Position numbers and translations under genes: made by a program | Part shown: positions 33,663 to 46,763 of the stretch, one piece after another | Numbering within the stretch: the first letter of the stretch is position 1 | Layout: each line of letters starts with the position of its first letter | The notes under the pieces: model-generated | Seen by the model: only the letters and a program-made list of their open reading frames with translations | Database searches by the model: none | Told to the model about the DNA's origin: nothing | DNA from: Dryas octopetala | Taxonomy: Eukaryota; Streptophyta; Magnoliopsida; Rosales; Rosaceae | Direction of reading: 5' to 3' | Assembly: GCA_963921425.1 (NCBI GenBank) | Contig: OY992836.1 | Location: 20,377,889 to 20,441,888 of the forward strand | DNA length: 64,000 nucleotides

Positions 33663-36485
33663 ATGGCATTGGCAGAGAGTGAAATCAGTGTAAGCAGCTT
33701 TAGGTGCGTGGTTGGTGTATTATTTGCTACGTTTCTGGTATTGAGTTGTGGTGGGCGAGTCAACTCGGAGCCGACCCAAGACAAGCAAGCCCTCCTTGCG
33801 TTCCTGTCCCAGACCCCACACGCCAACCGCGTGCAGTGGAACTCCTCCGATTCGGCCTGCAATTGGTTCGGCGTCAAGTGCGACGACAACCGGTCCTACG
33901 TGTCCGCTCTTCACCTTCCCGGAGTCGGCCTTGTGGGCCCGATTCCACCCAACACACTCGGCCGGCTGACTCAGCTCCGAGTTCTGAGTCTCCGCTCCAA
34001 CCGCCTCTCCGGTTCAGTCCCCTCCGATTTCACCAACTTAACTCTGCTCCGCAGCCTCTATCTCCAAGACAACAATTTCACCGGACCATTTCCACCCGGT
34101 TTGACCCGGTTGGTCCGCTTGAACCGGCTCGATCTCAGCGCCAACTACTTCACCGGTTCAATCCCATTCGGCGTCAACAACCTGACCCACTTGACCGGAC
34201 TCTTCCTAGAGAAAAATGGGTTTTCAGGTACTCTACCCAGCATCTCAGCCGCAGATTTAGTCGACTTCAACGTCTCGAACAACAAGCTCAACGGCTCGAT
34301 CCCCGCGAGCCTATCCAAGTTCCCCGACTCCGCATTCGCCGGAAATTTAGATCTCTGCGGCGGCCCATTGCCGCCGTGCAACCCGTTTTTCCCAGGACCC
34401 GCTCCATCACCCGATGTTATCCCACCCGAAATTCCAGGCCACAAAAAGTCCAAGAAGCTCTCCACGGCCGCCATTGTCGCTATCGCCGTGGGGTCCGCCT
34501 TAGCTCTCTTTCTTCTCCTTCTCATACTCCTGCTCTGCCTCCGAAGGCGGCGACGCCAACAGCCAGCGAAGCCGCCGAAACCGCCGGTATCGGTAGCACG
34601 GTCCGTTGCGGCGGCGGAGGCCGGAACGTCGTCGTCTAAGGACGACATCACGGGGGGGTCGACGGAGGCGGAGAGGAACAAGCTGGTGTTTTTTCAAGGT
34701 GGGGTCTACAGCTTCGACTTGGAGGACTTGCTCAGGGCGTCGGCGGAGGTATTGGGGAAGGGAAGCGTGGGGACGTCGTACAAGGCAGTGCTGGAGGAAG
34801 GTACGACGGTGGTGGTGAAGAGGTTGAAGGACGTGGTGGTCACCAAGAGAGAGTTCGAGATGCAGCTGGAGATTCTGGGCAAGATTAAGCATGACAATGT
34901 GGTTCCGTTGAGAGCTTTTTACTTCTCCAAGGATGAGAAATTGCTTGTCTACGATTACATGCCTGCTGGTAGCTTGTCTGCTCTTCTCCACGGTATGATT
35001 TTTACGTATTTTTCACTCAATTTTGATTATTTCCCCTGTTTTTTTTTTTTTTTTGTCATTTTAAACATTTTGGGTCAGTGAATGAATCAATGGTCAATTT
35101 AATTAATTTTGGTTAATTTTTTATTGATTTAATCTGAAAGAATGAATGTAGTGTTTACAGGGTATGTTTCATATATTAGCATCTGGGCATGTCGTTGTGG
35201 TCTGATTAATGCTTCTGGGATAACATCTGCATTGTTTTTTCTTCATATAGTGGAGCCGTGGAGGTTGAGCTGTTCCAGTCTTGAAAATTATGGTTTTATT
35301 AATAGAAATTTAGTACTTATAAATGCGCACTGGTCTTCGAGGAATATTGGGTTTTACACCCCTGTATAATAAGAAATTAATTAAAAGCCTGACTGATCAT
35401 GGCGCTAATTATGAACACAGGGGTTTCCTTTTCCATTTTTAAATGAGCGCAGAGTGCGCCTAGTACTGTATTATTGCTGCTTCTGTGCAAACATTCTTAG
35501 TGTGCAAGCTACGCATTGGATGATGTCTTTGATTTTTATTTAAACAAAAAAAAATATGAATTCCTGTCATAAAAGGAAAAAAGAAAAAAGAAATGCAAGA
35601 GGCAGTCGTCATGATTCATCATGGTGGTCACCGACATGATTTTTCTTTGTTTTTTATTTTCTGGGTAGTAAAACTTTTTCTTTTTTTAGAAGCCCCAAAA
35701 ATAGAGGAAAAATAAAATAATTAAAACCAAAGAGCATAAACATGGAGTGCAGTAACATGATGATGATGAATGATTTTGTGAACTTGGGTTGTGATATGGT
35801 TTGAATGCGTTTTGCAGGGAGTAGAGGGTCAGGGCGCACGCCATTAGACTGGGACAACCGCATGAGAATAGCGCTCAGTGCCGCAAGAGGCCTATCGCAC
35901 CTCCACGTGTCCGGCAAAGTAGTCCACGGCAACATCAAGTCCTCCAACATCCTGCTCCGACCCGACCACGACGCCTGCGTTTCGGACTTTGGCCTCAACC
36001 CACTCTTCGGGACCTCGACCCCGCCCAACCGGGTGGCGGGTTACCGCGCACCCGAGGTGGTGGAGACCCGAAAGGTCACGTTCAAGTCGGATGTGTACAG
36101 TTTTGGTGTGTTGCTGTTGGAGCTATTAACTGGGAAAGCGCCTAATCAGGCATCGTTGGGTGAGGAGGGCATCGACCTGCCCCGGTGGGTCCAGTCCGTG
36201 GTCCGCGAGGAGTGGACCGCGGAGGTGTTCGACGTGGAGCTCATGAGGTACCATAACATTGAGGAGGAGATGGTGCAGCTGTTGCAGATTGCTATGGCTT
36301 GCGTGTCCACTGTGCCGGACCAGAGACCCGCAATGCAGGAGGTGGTCCGTATGATTGAGGATATGAACCGGGCCGAGACGGATGATGGGTTACGACAGTC
36401 GTCGGATGATCCTTCCAAAGGATCGGACGGTCATACGCCTCCCCAAGAGTCCAGGACCCCACCCAGTGTCACACCCACACCTTAA
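33663..36485 (+). CDS. LRR receptor-like kinase, probably inactive (At2g26730-like)
   Basis: Plasma-membrane LRR-III type receptor-like protein. Exons 33663-34992 and 35818-36485 join in phase to 665 aa. Signal peptide ~1-35, LRR N-terminal domain with CNWFGVKC, about five LRRs ([35 protein letters not shown]), membrane segment ~268-293 followed by an Arg stretch, and a kinase domain from ~355. The glycine loop is GKGSVGTS and the VVK lysine is present. The catalytic loop reads [10 protein letters not shown], so the HRD aspartate is missing, while DFG is kept. Family members with HGN are called probable inactive receptor kinases. The tail is Ser/Pro/Thr-rich. Exon 1 is GC-rich, so long antisense and off-frame ORFs across it are shadows. 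The gene belongs to the group around At2g26730 by overall similarity; which member is uncertain. Confidence 0.93.
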
Positions 36486-39400
36486 TTAGTTACAAAATTA
36501 TTCTGAAAGAAGAAAGAAAAGTGAAAGGATTGGAAATGGGAGGACAAGGCACAAAGGCAATGTTGTGATTGTGGTCCTGGGGGGTCCCCAAAAATGTGCA
36601 CAGTGCGTAAGTAGGAGGACTAAAGTGCGCAGTTAATTGTGGCGGGTCTGGGTCTGGTTGCTCCAATATCTGTTTTTTACTTTAGCTTTAAATTTTTTTC
36701 CCTTTTTTTCTTTTCTGTTTTGGGTTTTTTTAATTTTGATTTTCCAATGATTTTTACAGCTGGGAAGGGTGGTTTGAATTGTTTATGAGGTCGCGGAGAG
36801 TGGGGGGTGGGGAGTTCCATGAGCTGATTGGAATTGACCATTCGATGGACTTGGTTTCTTTTTATTTTATTTAATTCTTTCTTTATAATTGTTATTATTC
36901 ACAATCTGTCTCTTTACATATGGGTTTTTCTTGTTTTTACTTGTTTTTTTATTTATTAGCTCTTTATAATTTTATTGCAATCCAGCTCCAGCCAATTGGA
37001 TGTTGAAAAATTCTTCTAAAAAAACTTAAAACCTCTCTACTACTTGTTCTTCTTGGTCCAATCTTGGGCAGCACTCAAAATGGAAGAGAGAGAAATTTGT
37101 ATATGTTGTGTAGAGATGGTTGTAGGTTGTACACCATACCATAGCAGAAAGGGGTCCACAAAGTACAAAGGAGAGAACTAAATGATTGAAGATCAACACC
37201 GTCGAGTCCGGAATCAGGTGGTTGTTGTCTCCGTGTCTGAGGAATGTGGGGATAAGTTTGGGTGAGGGATCGAGTAAAAAGAAATGACTCGGGGTGACAC
37301 GTGTGTGTTGTATTTGTCCGTAGGGTGGGGGGGTGGGAAACAGCCTGGCCGGCTTTTATCCAGGGATGATATCAGCCGTTGATCAACGCGGGTGAGACAC
37401 CCAACACCCCTTTTTTTTTTTTTGGCCTAGGACCCAACACCCCTTATTCTTTAACCCTCTTTTCTTATTTTCCATGTTACTCTTACTCCATTCCCTTCAC
37501 GCGCCCCCATCTAAATCTGTGTTTCGCCACTCGCTACTCGCTGTACAGTCGCACTTGAAAACTGTTTAGATGTGTTATATAACTTATATGTTTCTCTCTC
37601 CATATGTTTATGGCTTTATGCTGCAATTTAATTAAAAGAGATATTTATATCATAAATGATGGACAGTTAAGAATGTTAGAAAAAAAAAAAAAAAAAATTT
37701 TTGAGGTTTATTGCCTACAATTTCTAACTTTAATAAATGTGGTTTCCTTTATCTCTTTGTTGAATTGGAATAGTGCACAGACTGCACAGTGAACAAAGTT
37801 TGACTATTGGAATTGGACCATCTTACTATGAATGAACATTAATATTTGAAAATTGAAAGTTAAAAACCCCCCACACTTCTTTTACAATTAAAAAAATTAA
37901 TTTCTCATTGAGAGTCTTAATATCACCAAAAAAATCTTAATCCAACCATAGTAGGATTTTTTATAATTGATAACCAAGATAATTTGATAAAATGACATAT
38001 TGCAAGTGACGGTATGGTGAGCATTTCTTTTTTGGTGACCGAAAGTATCCTGAGCCAACTTTCGTGCACCAAATTTTTTTTTAACGCACCTTCACAATAG
38101 GTCGAGGCCATAGTATCAAGATGTTTGAAAAAACAAAGAGAAAAACAATCTAATTAGGATGTTTATGTTTTATTAGAATTACCTTAACTTCTTTTTTTGT
38201 TTATGTTTTACTTGAATTAACTTAACTTAATTATATAAAAGACCGAAATTGCCCTCCAACAAATACAATAATGTCTAGGTGTAGCTAGGTTTGGTGTGAA
38301 ATCGAGGCGCCTAGCTACATCGTTGGGAAAGCCACATTTTCATAGTTTGATGCACCGAATGCGGACTATGACTGGTCCGACACATATTTGACTTTTTACT
38401 CTTCACTATGGCAGTATTGCCACTGGCGATTACATTCCCCCTCTCACTAATTTGTCAGGTTTAATCTTGAATTAAGTACTAATCAAACCGAAAATGGAGT
38501 TTAGGGTTCATTTATATTCTTATAAAGTACAAGCAAAAGGGTTCATGTATATATGTAGCTAATCAATCAGTAGATACTGATAAACTATCAAACACAAGTA
38601 AGAATGTGGACCATCTATAGTAAGGTTTTTGGAGTTCCTTCTGGGCCATGACATTGACTTTGCACCTTTAATTAATCACTTTTTTTGGGTGAGGCTTTTG
38701 ATGGAGATGCTTCAAAGATTATATGCTTGTGTTGTTGTGTGGAAAAATCAAATAAGATCATGGACTTTAGACATAACTCTTTGGTCTTTTCTTACTTCCA
38801 AAACTCATTCTTTTTTTTTTGGTCAAAAAAAAAAAAAAAAGACAATGAGTTTTGAAGGTTTTTAGCAAAATACTGGAGATGTGTCAATTATACAAGCCCA
38901 ATTTTTCTTTCATTCTAAGCTGGGTTTCCATTGACATCAAGCCTTGAAAAAAAGTCTTGAAAATGATTTAGTGACACTGAAAAAACTTGGTCATTGACAT
39001 CTTGGACAAATCAGATAAAATTATTCTGTGGTCCATGCAATATAAAAGGTGTCTGCAAGTCTGCAAGTCTGCAACCAAGCAAAGACTCTCTCCCTTCTAA
39101 ACCCAGATGGACTTGGTGGTTTGAGAAAGACGTTTAGCATTGGATAATGCTCAACTGTATACTTGTAGTAGGGAATAACCTTTGAGTTATATATGTTTTC
39201 CATGTATAGTTGACCTAATTAAAGAAAATCTGTATTTTAAGAAAGCTTATTCTATGTCAATACACTACTTAAGCAACCTAATTCTTCCCAACAGTTCACC
39301 TAAAATTCCCTATTAGTTTAATGCCCTTTCATAAACTTGTAAGCAGAAAATAAGGACAGAAGAGAAGTGGGGTGATAATGTATTACTGACCAGTACCTAC

Positions 39401-41502
39401 ATGGAGTACAGCTCAATATATATATTGATTTAAAGTACAGTTTTCTTGCCTTCTAAGTTCAAATTTGAAATTTTATTTTAAAAACAAATATGTTTGTGAC
39501 TTGAAAGCTTTCTAATTTGGGTAGTGAAGTTGTCCAAGCCAATGGAAGATTACAATTTACAAATAAAATAAGGTAACCTCTATAGACTTGGAACACAAAC
39601 TTGTATATAGGGACAATATATATTCAAAACAATAATCATCTTCAGCATTGAATTTAATCCCAACAGTGCCTATTTGGGGTTACTTGATCAATCACCAACT
39701 GACCTCCTTTTGGTTCAAAGAGTACTCAACTCTAAATACATGTATTATTTAATGTTGTGCACATTTTAGTCACCTGGCTATAAATGAGAACCCCCAATTT
39801 AGTTAATTTATAGTTGGTTCAAGTCATATCCAAATCACCTAACCAATTAAATTTAATAGCAAATAAAGTTAGAGACAAATAAGTTGGACTTGGAACCAAG
39901 CAAAACCAATTGAAGAAGGACCTTGCAGCTATATAGTACTGTTAATACTGTCATTCTTAAAGGGCCTATATTCATCTATCAGATTTTTGCTTGTCCACAT
40001 ATTTTTAAGATGAAGTAAATTGTGAAACAAATTTGATATGTTAGAAACTTTGAAAAGATATATACTATACTCTCTATGGTCCAAGCTCCCACTGTCCCAC
40101 ATGCTTTTCCACCTTCATCGCAGAGATTGCATCCCCAGAAAAACAAATTGAATTTGGTGGTCAGGAACGTAACATGGTTTGTAGAGTCCTAGTTAGGTAA
40201 CTGCTTAATTTTTAAAGAATAGTTATGTAAAAAGCACGTAGCCATACTTTTCTAGTAGTGAACAATCTGCATCACACCGCATTAACAACAACAATGGCCA
40301 TTTTCACAGTCATGACTTATTGACTTGTCCATCTTCTTACAATTATTTTTTTGTAGTTCTCAGTACAAGAGAAAAAGACTTGTTGGTCTACAGGCAAAGT
40401 CCCACATGAAAGAGACCATAATCAGAACATACGATTGGTCCCAGACACTGTATGATTGTGTAGTTTTAGAATTTTTAACAATGAAATAAAACTTTAGGAT
40501 CAGTACCTAAGGGTTGGTCCATGTTACAATTTGCAACCCCAGGTGCTAGCTAGATTGGTCAGTCAGTACACTTTTATTGTGAAAGAAACTTGAGACTGAG
40601 TAACTAAATAGCAAATTTTAACTATCGTTTTGAACCAGAACAAAAAAAGAAAATAAAAAATGTTACATGTAGCTAGGAATTGAGAAAAAAAAAAAAACAT
40701 AAAAATTGTATATTTTTTTTTTTGTTATTCTCATGCTTTGATTTCAAATAAAGTAGTACATAATTGAAAATATTACAGGTTTTTTCATCAAAAATAACAT
40801 AGCAGGTTTTTTCATCAAAAATATCGTTACCCAAAATATTACAAACAACTATCATCGAAAGATTATAGGCATAAACACCTTCAGCATCCTTGCTTTCTCA
40901 GATCCCTCCTTGTCAATTGCCATTCCAGAAATCTGAGGTTATGTAATTATCTGTACACAACAAAAAATAAATATTATCACTATGATCATCAAGACATACA
41001 ATAATACCATCAAGTAGTTTACAAATTCCTCTAGCCAAAAATGCTTCAAACTACCCTATGCAACAAAATCAAGGAAATTGTACGTTCCTTAAGCAGCTCC
41101 AAATTTAGGCAAACATGTTATCCAAAGGCAAAGAAATTGGATGAGACGTACTTAATTGTCACTAACTGAATTGGGGTTTGCAGCTTCTGTTCTTTGAAAT
41201 TTAGGGCAAAGTCTCATGAAGAGATTTAGAGAACCCATTTAAAGCAGCTTAAACCCAGGACCCGAATCTGTTAGTGGGGCTGACAATATTACTTGTTACA
41301 TATTTCGTTTATTGGGCTCATTTGGACTAACATTTTTACTTGTCCCAAATTTGGCTCTTTGTCCAACAACAAAATATCATATTTATTTACTTTTGCTGAA
41401 TTACAAACTTTTTTTTTTTGGTGATATTGAGCCTGGACAAGGGCAGAGGGCCATTAGGCCCATTACACAGCAGATAGAGACAACCGCCACAAAATCCATT
41501 AA
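36486..41502. other. Intergenic region, kinase 3' end to CRR21 3' end
   Basis: Kinase 3' UTR, then AT-rich DNA without credible ORFs. One micro-insertion at 37413-37431 and a weaker candidate at 37922-37934 (ATCACC + A7 with 7-bp TCTTAAT repeats). A hairpin of CCAAAACTCATT against AATGAGTTTTG brackets a T-run and an A-run at 38799-38855. Nothing else stands out. Confidence 0.55.
37413..37431 (-). mobile_element. Micro-retroposon: CCTAGGCC + A11
   Basis: On the minus strand the 19-bp insert is CCTAGGCC followed by eleven A. It is bounded by exact 14-bp copies of ACCCAACACCCCTT (37399-37412 and 37432-37445). Confidence 0.7.
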
Positions 41503-44076
41503 TTAATTATCATTCATGAACATGAATCTATTAGAAAAATGAGTATGAATTGAAGGAAAACAATCAGTAAAACACATTTCCATTCCCAACATAGCCAATG
41601 TCGTATAGATTTTTTCAGTTTCAGGGTGTGACTTGTCACCAGCAACAAACACATGAAGCTCTTCTCCAATTTGAATCCAGCTGCATCCAGGAATCTTTCT
41701 CAGGCCCTTCTCTTTCATTAACTGCCTCACCTTTGTTACCTCATCCCATCTTCCAGCAGCTGCATATACATTTGAAATTGCTATATAGTTTCCAGAATTA
41801 TCCGGCTCTAATTTCAGTAATTCATTGGATAAATATTCCTCTAGTTCTATCTTTTTGTTTTCTCTACAAGTGGCAAGTAATGATCCCAATATCTGTGCAT
41901 CGGGCTTGAAAGGCATTGCAGTAATAAGCCTAAAAGCTTCATCCAAATTCCCACTCCGAGAAAGAAGACTAACCACACAGCCATAATGCTCCATACTTGG
42001 ATTCATATTGTGATTTGATACCATATCAACAAAAAGCTCCAAACCTTGATTCACTAGAATGGCATGGCTACATGCATATAAGATATTAGTAAAGGTTACT
42101 CTATCAGGTTTTATACCTTCTTCCTTTAAACGATGATATAGTGCAAGCGCTTCCACAGCTTGACCATGTAATGCATAACTGGAAATCATTACATTATAGA
42201 TAGGTAACGCCTTGTCTAAAATCATATCAAACACCCTCCTTGCTTGGTCTATATTACCACATTTAGCATACATATCCACTAAAGAGGTTGCAATTGGAAT
42301 TGACAAGTAGAGGCAATGCCTTATCAGATACCCATGTACGGCCCTTCCATTCTGTAATGATGCCATATTTATGCAAGCCGAGAGTACACAAACAATGCTC
42401 ACAACATTGGGTTTAATTCCAGCTTCTTGCATCTGCTGGAATGTTGAAAACGCCTCATAGCCAAAACCACTCTCAGCCAGACCAGAGATCAGAGTAGTCC
42501 AAGTCACCAGGTTAGGCTGAACTCCAAGGGACTGCATCTGTAGAAACATATCTGTAGCCTCATCAACCTGGCCATTTTTCAAAAAAGATAAAATCAGGGA
42601 GTTCCATGATATCACATTTGGTGGCACACTTTCTAGCTGCATCTGATAGAACAGTTTCAACGCCTCGCCACTATGACCCAATTCTGCAAAAGCAGCCAAC
42701 ATTGTGTTCCACAGTACAAGATCTCTTGTTGTTGCAGAGTTGAAAACTCGTCTTGCACAATCAATTTTCTGGCATTTGGCATACATGTCTACAATGCTAC
42801 TTGCAACAACCACGCCAGATTCAAGGTTGTTTCTAATACAATAGCAATGTCCTTCCTTACCCAATTTCAAACTGCATGTATCTGCAAAAGCAGACATCAA
42901 GGTTGCAAGAGTCACAGAGTCAAACCTCAAGTTTTCAAGTCTCATTAGATGGCACATATCGAGTGCTTTGTCAACCTCCCCAATTTGAACATACCCAGAT
43001 ATGAGCAAATTCCATGTGACCCCATCTTTCTCAAGCATCCTACTAAAAACCAATTCAGCATCCTCGAGCAAACCAACCTTGGAATAAAAGTTTAATGCAG
43101 AACTGCCCAAAATGGTGTTCAGTTCTAATCCACAAAGAACTGCTATTGCATGCCCTTGCTTACCTTCTTCTAATGCACCTAAATTAGCTGTAGCAGAAAG
43201 AAAGCTCGATATAGTAACTTGAGTGGGTTTAACACCTTCCTCCCTCATATCATAAAATACCTCAATAGCTTCCTCATTGAATCCATTCTGTACGTAGCCC
43301 ACCATCATTGAATTCCAAGCGACCACATTCCTTTCAACAATACCATCAAACACCTTTCTTGCATCCTCTAAAACCCCACATTTTCCATACATATCCACAA
43401 GACTACTAGCAACAAAGACACACCCACTAAAACCCAACTTCACCACACACCCATGAACTTCTTTCCCAACCCCAATCCACTTCAGAGCACCACAAGCCTT
43501 TAATGCATTCGGAACGATAAAATTATCAGGTAACAACCCATTTTCTAGCATTTCCCAATAACCCAACAAAGCCTCTTCAAAGAAACCCATTCTACAATTC
43601 AATCCAATAATTGCAGCCCAAGAAAACACGTTCTTTAATCTTATTCTTTTGAACAAAAGCTGTGAAGCCTTCGAAACATCGCACTTTGCATAAAAAATCA
43701 CCAACTTAGTTTCAATATACTCATTTCTTGCAAAGATTTCACCATTCTTGATAATACGAGCGTGAATTTGCTTACCCGTATGAAGAGCTCGCTCGTAGAC
43801 ACACCCCTGAAGGAGCTCACCGTAGATTTCAGGCCCAATTTGTAGTCTTTTAAGTTCCATTTCGATGAGTAAGTCCACAGCCTCTTGAATTTGGCCTTGC
43901 TTGCATAGAGAGGACACGTGGTTGAAGTCAGATTTGTATAAAATTTGATGGTTTTTTCCATTTTCTTGAAGTTTTGTGAAATGGGTCTGTGATAATTTGT
44001 AGGATTCTATGGGTATGGAGTGTTTAGACAGAGAGAATTGTGGGTTTGGAATGGAGGTGTAAGGTAAAGAAGCCAT
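41503..44076 (-). CDS. CRR21: CRR21-like PPR protein (PLS class, E-type), plastid RNA editing factor
   Basis: Intronless gene. In Arabidopsis, CRR21 is needed to edit a site in plastid ndhD. The open frame starts at 44133, but the second Met (44076) gives MASLPYTSIPNPQ, matching the known CRR21 start, and a transit-peptide-like N-terminus; I take this start (857 aa). About twenty P, L and S repeats run from residue ~65 to ~740 (VSSLCKQGQIQEAVDLL, NVFSWAAIIGLNCRMG, NVVAWNSMMVGYVQNG, DLVLWNTMLAAFAELG, NLVTWTTLISGLAESG). The E region follows (PFKPDAQILGSLLATCREN, GNYIAISNVYAAAGRWDEV, GLRKIPGCSWIQI). There is no DYW deaminase, as in CRR21, which must act with a partner deaminase. The C-terminal ~30 residues are unlike the Arabidopsis end. 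Confidence 0.93.
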   Translation of the reverse strand: MASLPYTSIPNPQFSLSKHSIPIESYKLSQTHFTKLQENGKNHQILYKSDFNHVSSLCKQGQIQEAVDLLIEMELKRLQIGPEIYGELLQGCVYERALHTGKQIHARIIKNGEIFARNEYIETKLVIFYAKCDVSKASQLLFKRIRLKNVFSWAAIIGLNCRMGFFEEALLGYWEMLENGLLPDNFIVPNALKACGALKWIGVGKEVHGCVVKLGFSGCVFVASSLVDMYGKCGVLEDARKVFDGIVERNVVAWNSMMVGYVQNGFNEEAIEVFYDMREEGVKPTQVTISSFLSATANLGALEEGKQGHAIAVLCGLELNTILGSSALNFYSKVGLLEDAELVFSRMLEKDGVTWNLLISGYVQIGEVDKALDMCHLMRLENLRFDSVTLATLMSAFADTCSLKLGKEGHCYCIRNNLESGVVVASSIVDMYAKCQKIDCARRVFNSATTRDLVLWNTMLAAFAELGHSGEALKLFYQMQLESVPPNVISWNSLILSFLKNGQVDEATDMFLQMQSLGVQPNLVTWTTLISGLAESGFGYEAFSTFQQMQEAGIKPNVVSIVCVLSACINMASLQNGRAVHGYLIRHCLYLSIPIATSLVDMYAKCGNIDQARRVFDMILDKALPIYNVMISSYALHGQAVEALALYHRLKEEGIKPDRVTFTNILYACSHAILVNQGLELFVDMVSNHNMNPSMEHYGCVVSLLSRSGNLDEAFRLITAMPFKPDAQILGSLLATCRENKKIELEEYLSNELLKLEPDNSGNYIAISNVYAAAGRWDEVTKVRQLMKEKGLRKIPGCSWIQIGEELHVFVAGDKSHPETEKIYTTLAMLGMEMCFTDCFPSIHTHFSNRFMFMNDN

Positions 44077-44133
44077 GCATGAAGCAGAGAAAGCAAGAAC
44101 AAGATATGGTGGGTCGTTACTCGTTAATGCCAC

Positions 44134-46234
44134 ACAGCGGGAAGGGCATTCTCGTCAACCCAAAATATTCTATAACGTTAGTGATTAAATAGTTCACTTG
44201 AGCCGTCAGAATTCTGGCCCAATATGCTCACGGGCTACACGCACAAAACTCGGTCCAAAAAGAAAAAGAATAGAATACTTGTTATAATGAAATGGGACTC
44301 GATCCACAAGTATGTCTTTACAAATAAATACATTATGATCTGAAGTTTACGAGTATGTATCAATGGATATCATACCACATATTTTAACTTGTCATGATGC
44401 ATGTGGTCTTTTTTAGAAAATAAAAAAAAAAATTATTTGATAGCTAGAATACTTTGTGTTGAATCTTAATTAGGACAAGCTAGAATAGGTCAACAACATC
44501 TTATATATATTTAAGATATGTTCAAAAATTCGTGTCTTCATTGACACTCTAAATGTGGCTTTTTAATTTGATGGATCATAAATTGATATCTTTTGGTAAG
44601 AGGCCGACCAAAGTGATTCTAATTCCATACTCCACTCTCTCGTGCTTATTCAGATGCCATATTCACTCAATTGTTAATATTAATGGTCGAGACTCAAACT
44701 TCTTAAAGTGCAAGTACAGAGGCATTTTTCCAGCAGAACAAAGAAGAAGAAGAATTAATGACAAATAAAAGAAAAAAGAGCTAGTGATATGCATAATTGG
44801 GTTTTATCTTGTGCAACTTATGGTATTGCATAAACCTTGTAATTCCCTTGTTTAAATATATATACCAATTGTTTAGATTAGGCAAAAGGATTTGGCATTC
44901 AACTAGTTTTGAATCTTATGAAGAATACCTCTGAGAGTTCCGAAGTTCATGATGACTTTGAATTCCGGATGTCTGTCATTTTGTAAAATGAGAACATCTT
45001 ATTCTTAAGCGTACAATTCAATAATCACAATTATTTATATTTTAAGTCATTCTTTAAAAAAATTTCCTGCAAATAAAAAAAAATGCTAAAACCAAACTTA
45101 TATTGCTTAGCCATTTGATCAACATGACATCATTTTAATTTTATTTGATATAAAAAATATATAGTTCTAATTATTAAATTGTTTTGTTGGGTGGTCTTCA
45201 GAGAGGATACTCTTAATTTTTAAAATAAAGATATTCTTACTTGAAGCTCCATCGTTGTATAATATATATACATTAGTTATCTGATAAAAGAACGTTACTC
45301 TTTTATGTATATATATTAATTTGTCTGCAAATACCGACACCTTAGTCTGCAAATACTGACACCGGCCTTATCCCTCTATATTAATTTTTTTTAGTCAAAA
45401 TAAAATTCTGTTCTTGGAGTTGTACACTTGTACGTACGTACTCTCATCATCATTTTAAAGGATCAAGAACAATAAAAAAATTCATGACCCTATCAACAAA
45501 TTAACTAGAACAACTTTTGGTTAAGATAAGCATGCATGAAGTATCCAAATAATTCAAAGATCTCAACGTACAGCTAGCAATCACAATATTCATTCATAAT
45601 TTATGAAATTCGGATGCCATTTAAAGCGAGAGGAATATCTATCCTATATGAGTGAAATGGAGAATTTAGTAGACCAATTCGTTTATAATCAACAAGATTT
45701 TTAGTTCATGATTCTTATTGACAAACCTTATAGCCCGTAAATGTTGCTTTCATTGGCCTTTCCGCAAAGTTAATCAAGAATATTTCATATAATGCTACCT
45801 AAAGCTCATTCTTCTTTTACATTTTAGGTCTCCAATTTGAAACAACTTGAAGCAACTTTGAATTTTTATATTTCTCATATAAAATCAGTTCTTGAAAGTA
45901 GATTTGGATCGATTAGTGGATAGAAAAGAATAGAATCTAAACATTTTCATAATATTCTTGTTCAAGACACTTTATTATTGGTCATACTGGGACTCCCATA
46001 TATTCTCGAATTTTTTGCATATACTAAATTATGTGGACTTCAACTATTTTATATAATTAATAATTTTTTTTTTTATGTATATCTTAATTGACATATAAAG
46101 ATATAGGCACAAGATGAGTATCATAGGATAATTTTTCCTTTTTTTAGGTGGTTCATTCAAGGAGTTAATTTTTCTGAAGGCAAAGAAATATATATATATC
46201 AATATATCAATGATCCAAACATGTGATACTTCTT
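44134..46234. other. Intergenic, AT-rich
   Basis: Upstream of the CRR21-like gene. No repeats with defined ends and no gene seen. ORFs of 60-70 codons here are random. Confidence 0.5.
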
Positions 46235-46243
46235 AAAATTAGT

Positions 46244-46324
46244 TGTTAATTTAGTAATATTTCCAGTAAACGTTGAAGCTAGATGTCACTGTTCGAATCC
46301 CTATTCTCCTACATAAAAAATATA
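46244..46324 (+). mobile_element. Short SINE-like retroposon, copy 2
   Basis: An 81-bp insert with the B-box-like GTTCGAATCCC, a CT-rich end and ATAAAAAATAT tail, flanked by AAAATTAGT on both sides (46235-46243 and 46325-46333). It is similar to 5978-6059 along its length. No A-box is evident, so it may be a 5'-truncated tRNA-type SINE. Confidence 0.5.
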
Positions 46325-46369
46325 AAAATTAGTCTTTTAGCCCTTAAATAAAATAGACAGACATATAAA

Positions 46370-46480
46370 CGATAAATTATTTTATATAATCGATATATTG
46401 TCACGTGGTATAACCAACTTATGTGTTATAATATGAGTTGATGTTATTAATACTATATTTCACAAATATAAACATGCCTT
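46370..46480. repeat. Dispersed repeat related to 24318-24470
   Basis: Second copy of the family described at 24318-24470. The order of shared blocks is preserved, but spacing differs by small indels. No ends or target duplication found. Confidence 0.5.
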
Positions 46481-46763
46481 CCAACAATAACCTTACATGT
46501 TGAGTTAGTTACATTACAAGACATGAGAAAAGTTTATTGTTAGAGGGAAATTGGTGCCAAAAAATAGTGGTCCTTACTTACTGGGCTTTTCATAAAAAAA
46601 AAGTAGGTGTCCATAGGCTTGTGAAAAAAATACAAGATAGGCTATTTTGGGGGTCACACTTTTGGCCCATGTGAAACCCCATCGGAAACTTCGATATTGT
46701 GTAAAAGCATGAAAAAGAAGAAAGAATTAGTCCAATGTATATGTCAAGTTGTCAACATTAATT

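Noticed and set aside
33704..34991. Long off-frame ORFs (311, 178 and 163 codons)
   Set aside because: Shadows of GC-rich exon 1 of the receptor kinase, whose own frame is clearly the conserved one.
37922..37934. ATCACC + A7 with TCTTAAT flanks
   Set aside because: Only 7-bp duplication; could be chance.
38799..38855. T-run/A-run insert at 38811-38840 as a micro-retroposon
   Set aside because: Flanks are inverted (CCAAAACTCATT against AATGAGTTTTG), not direct, so it is a hairpin and not a target duplication.
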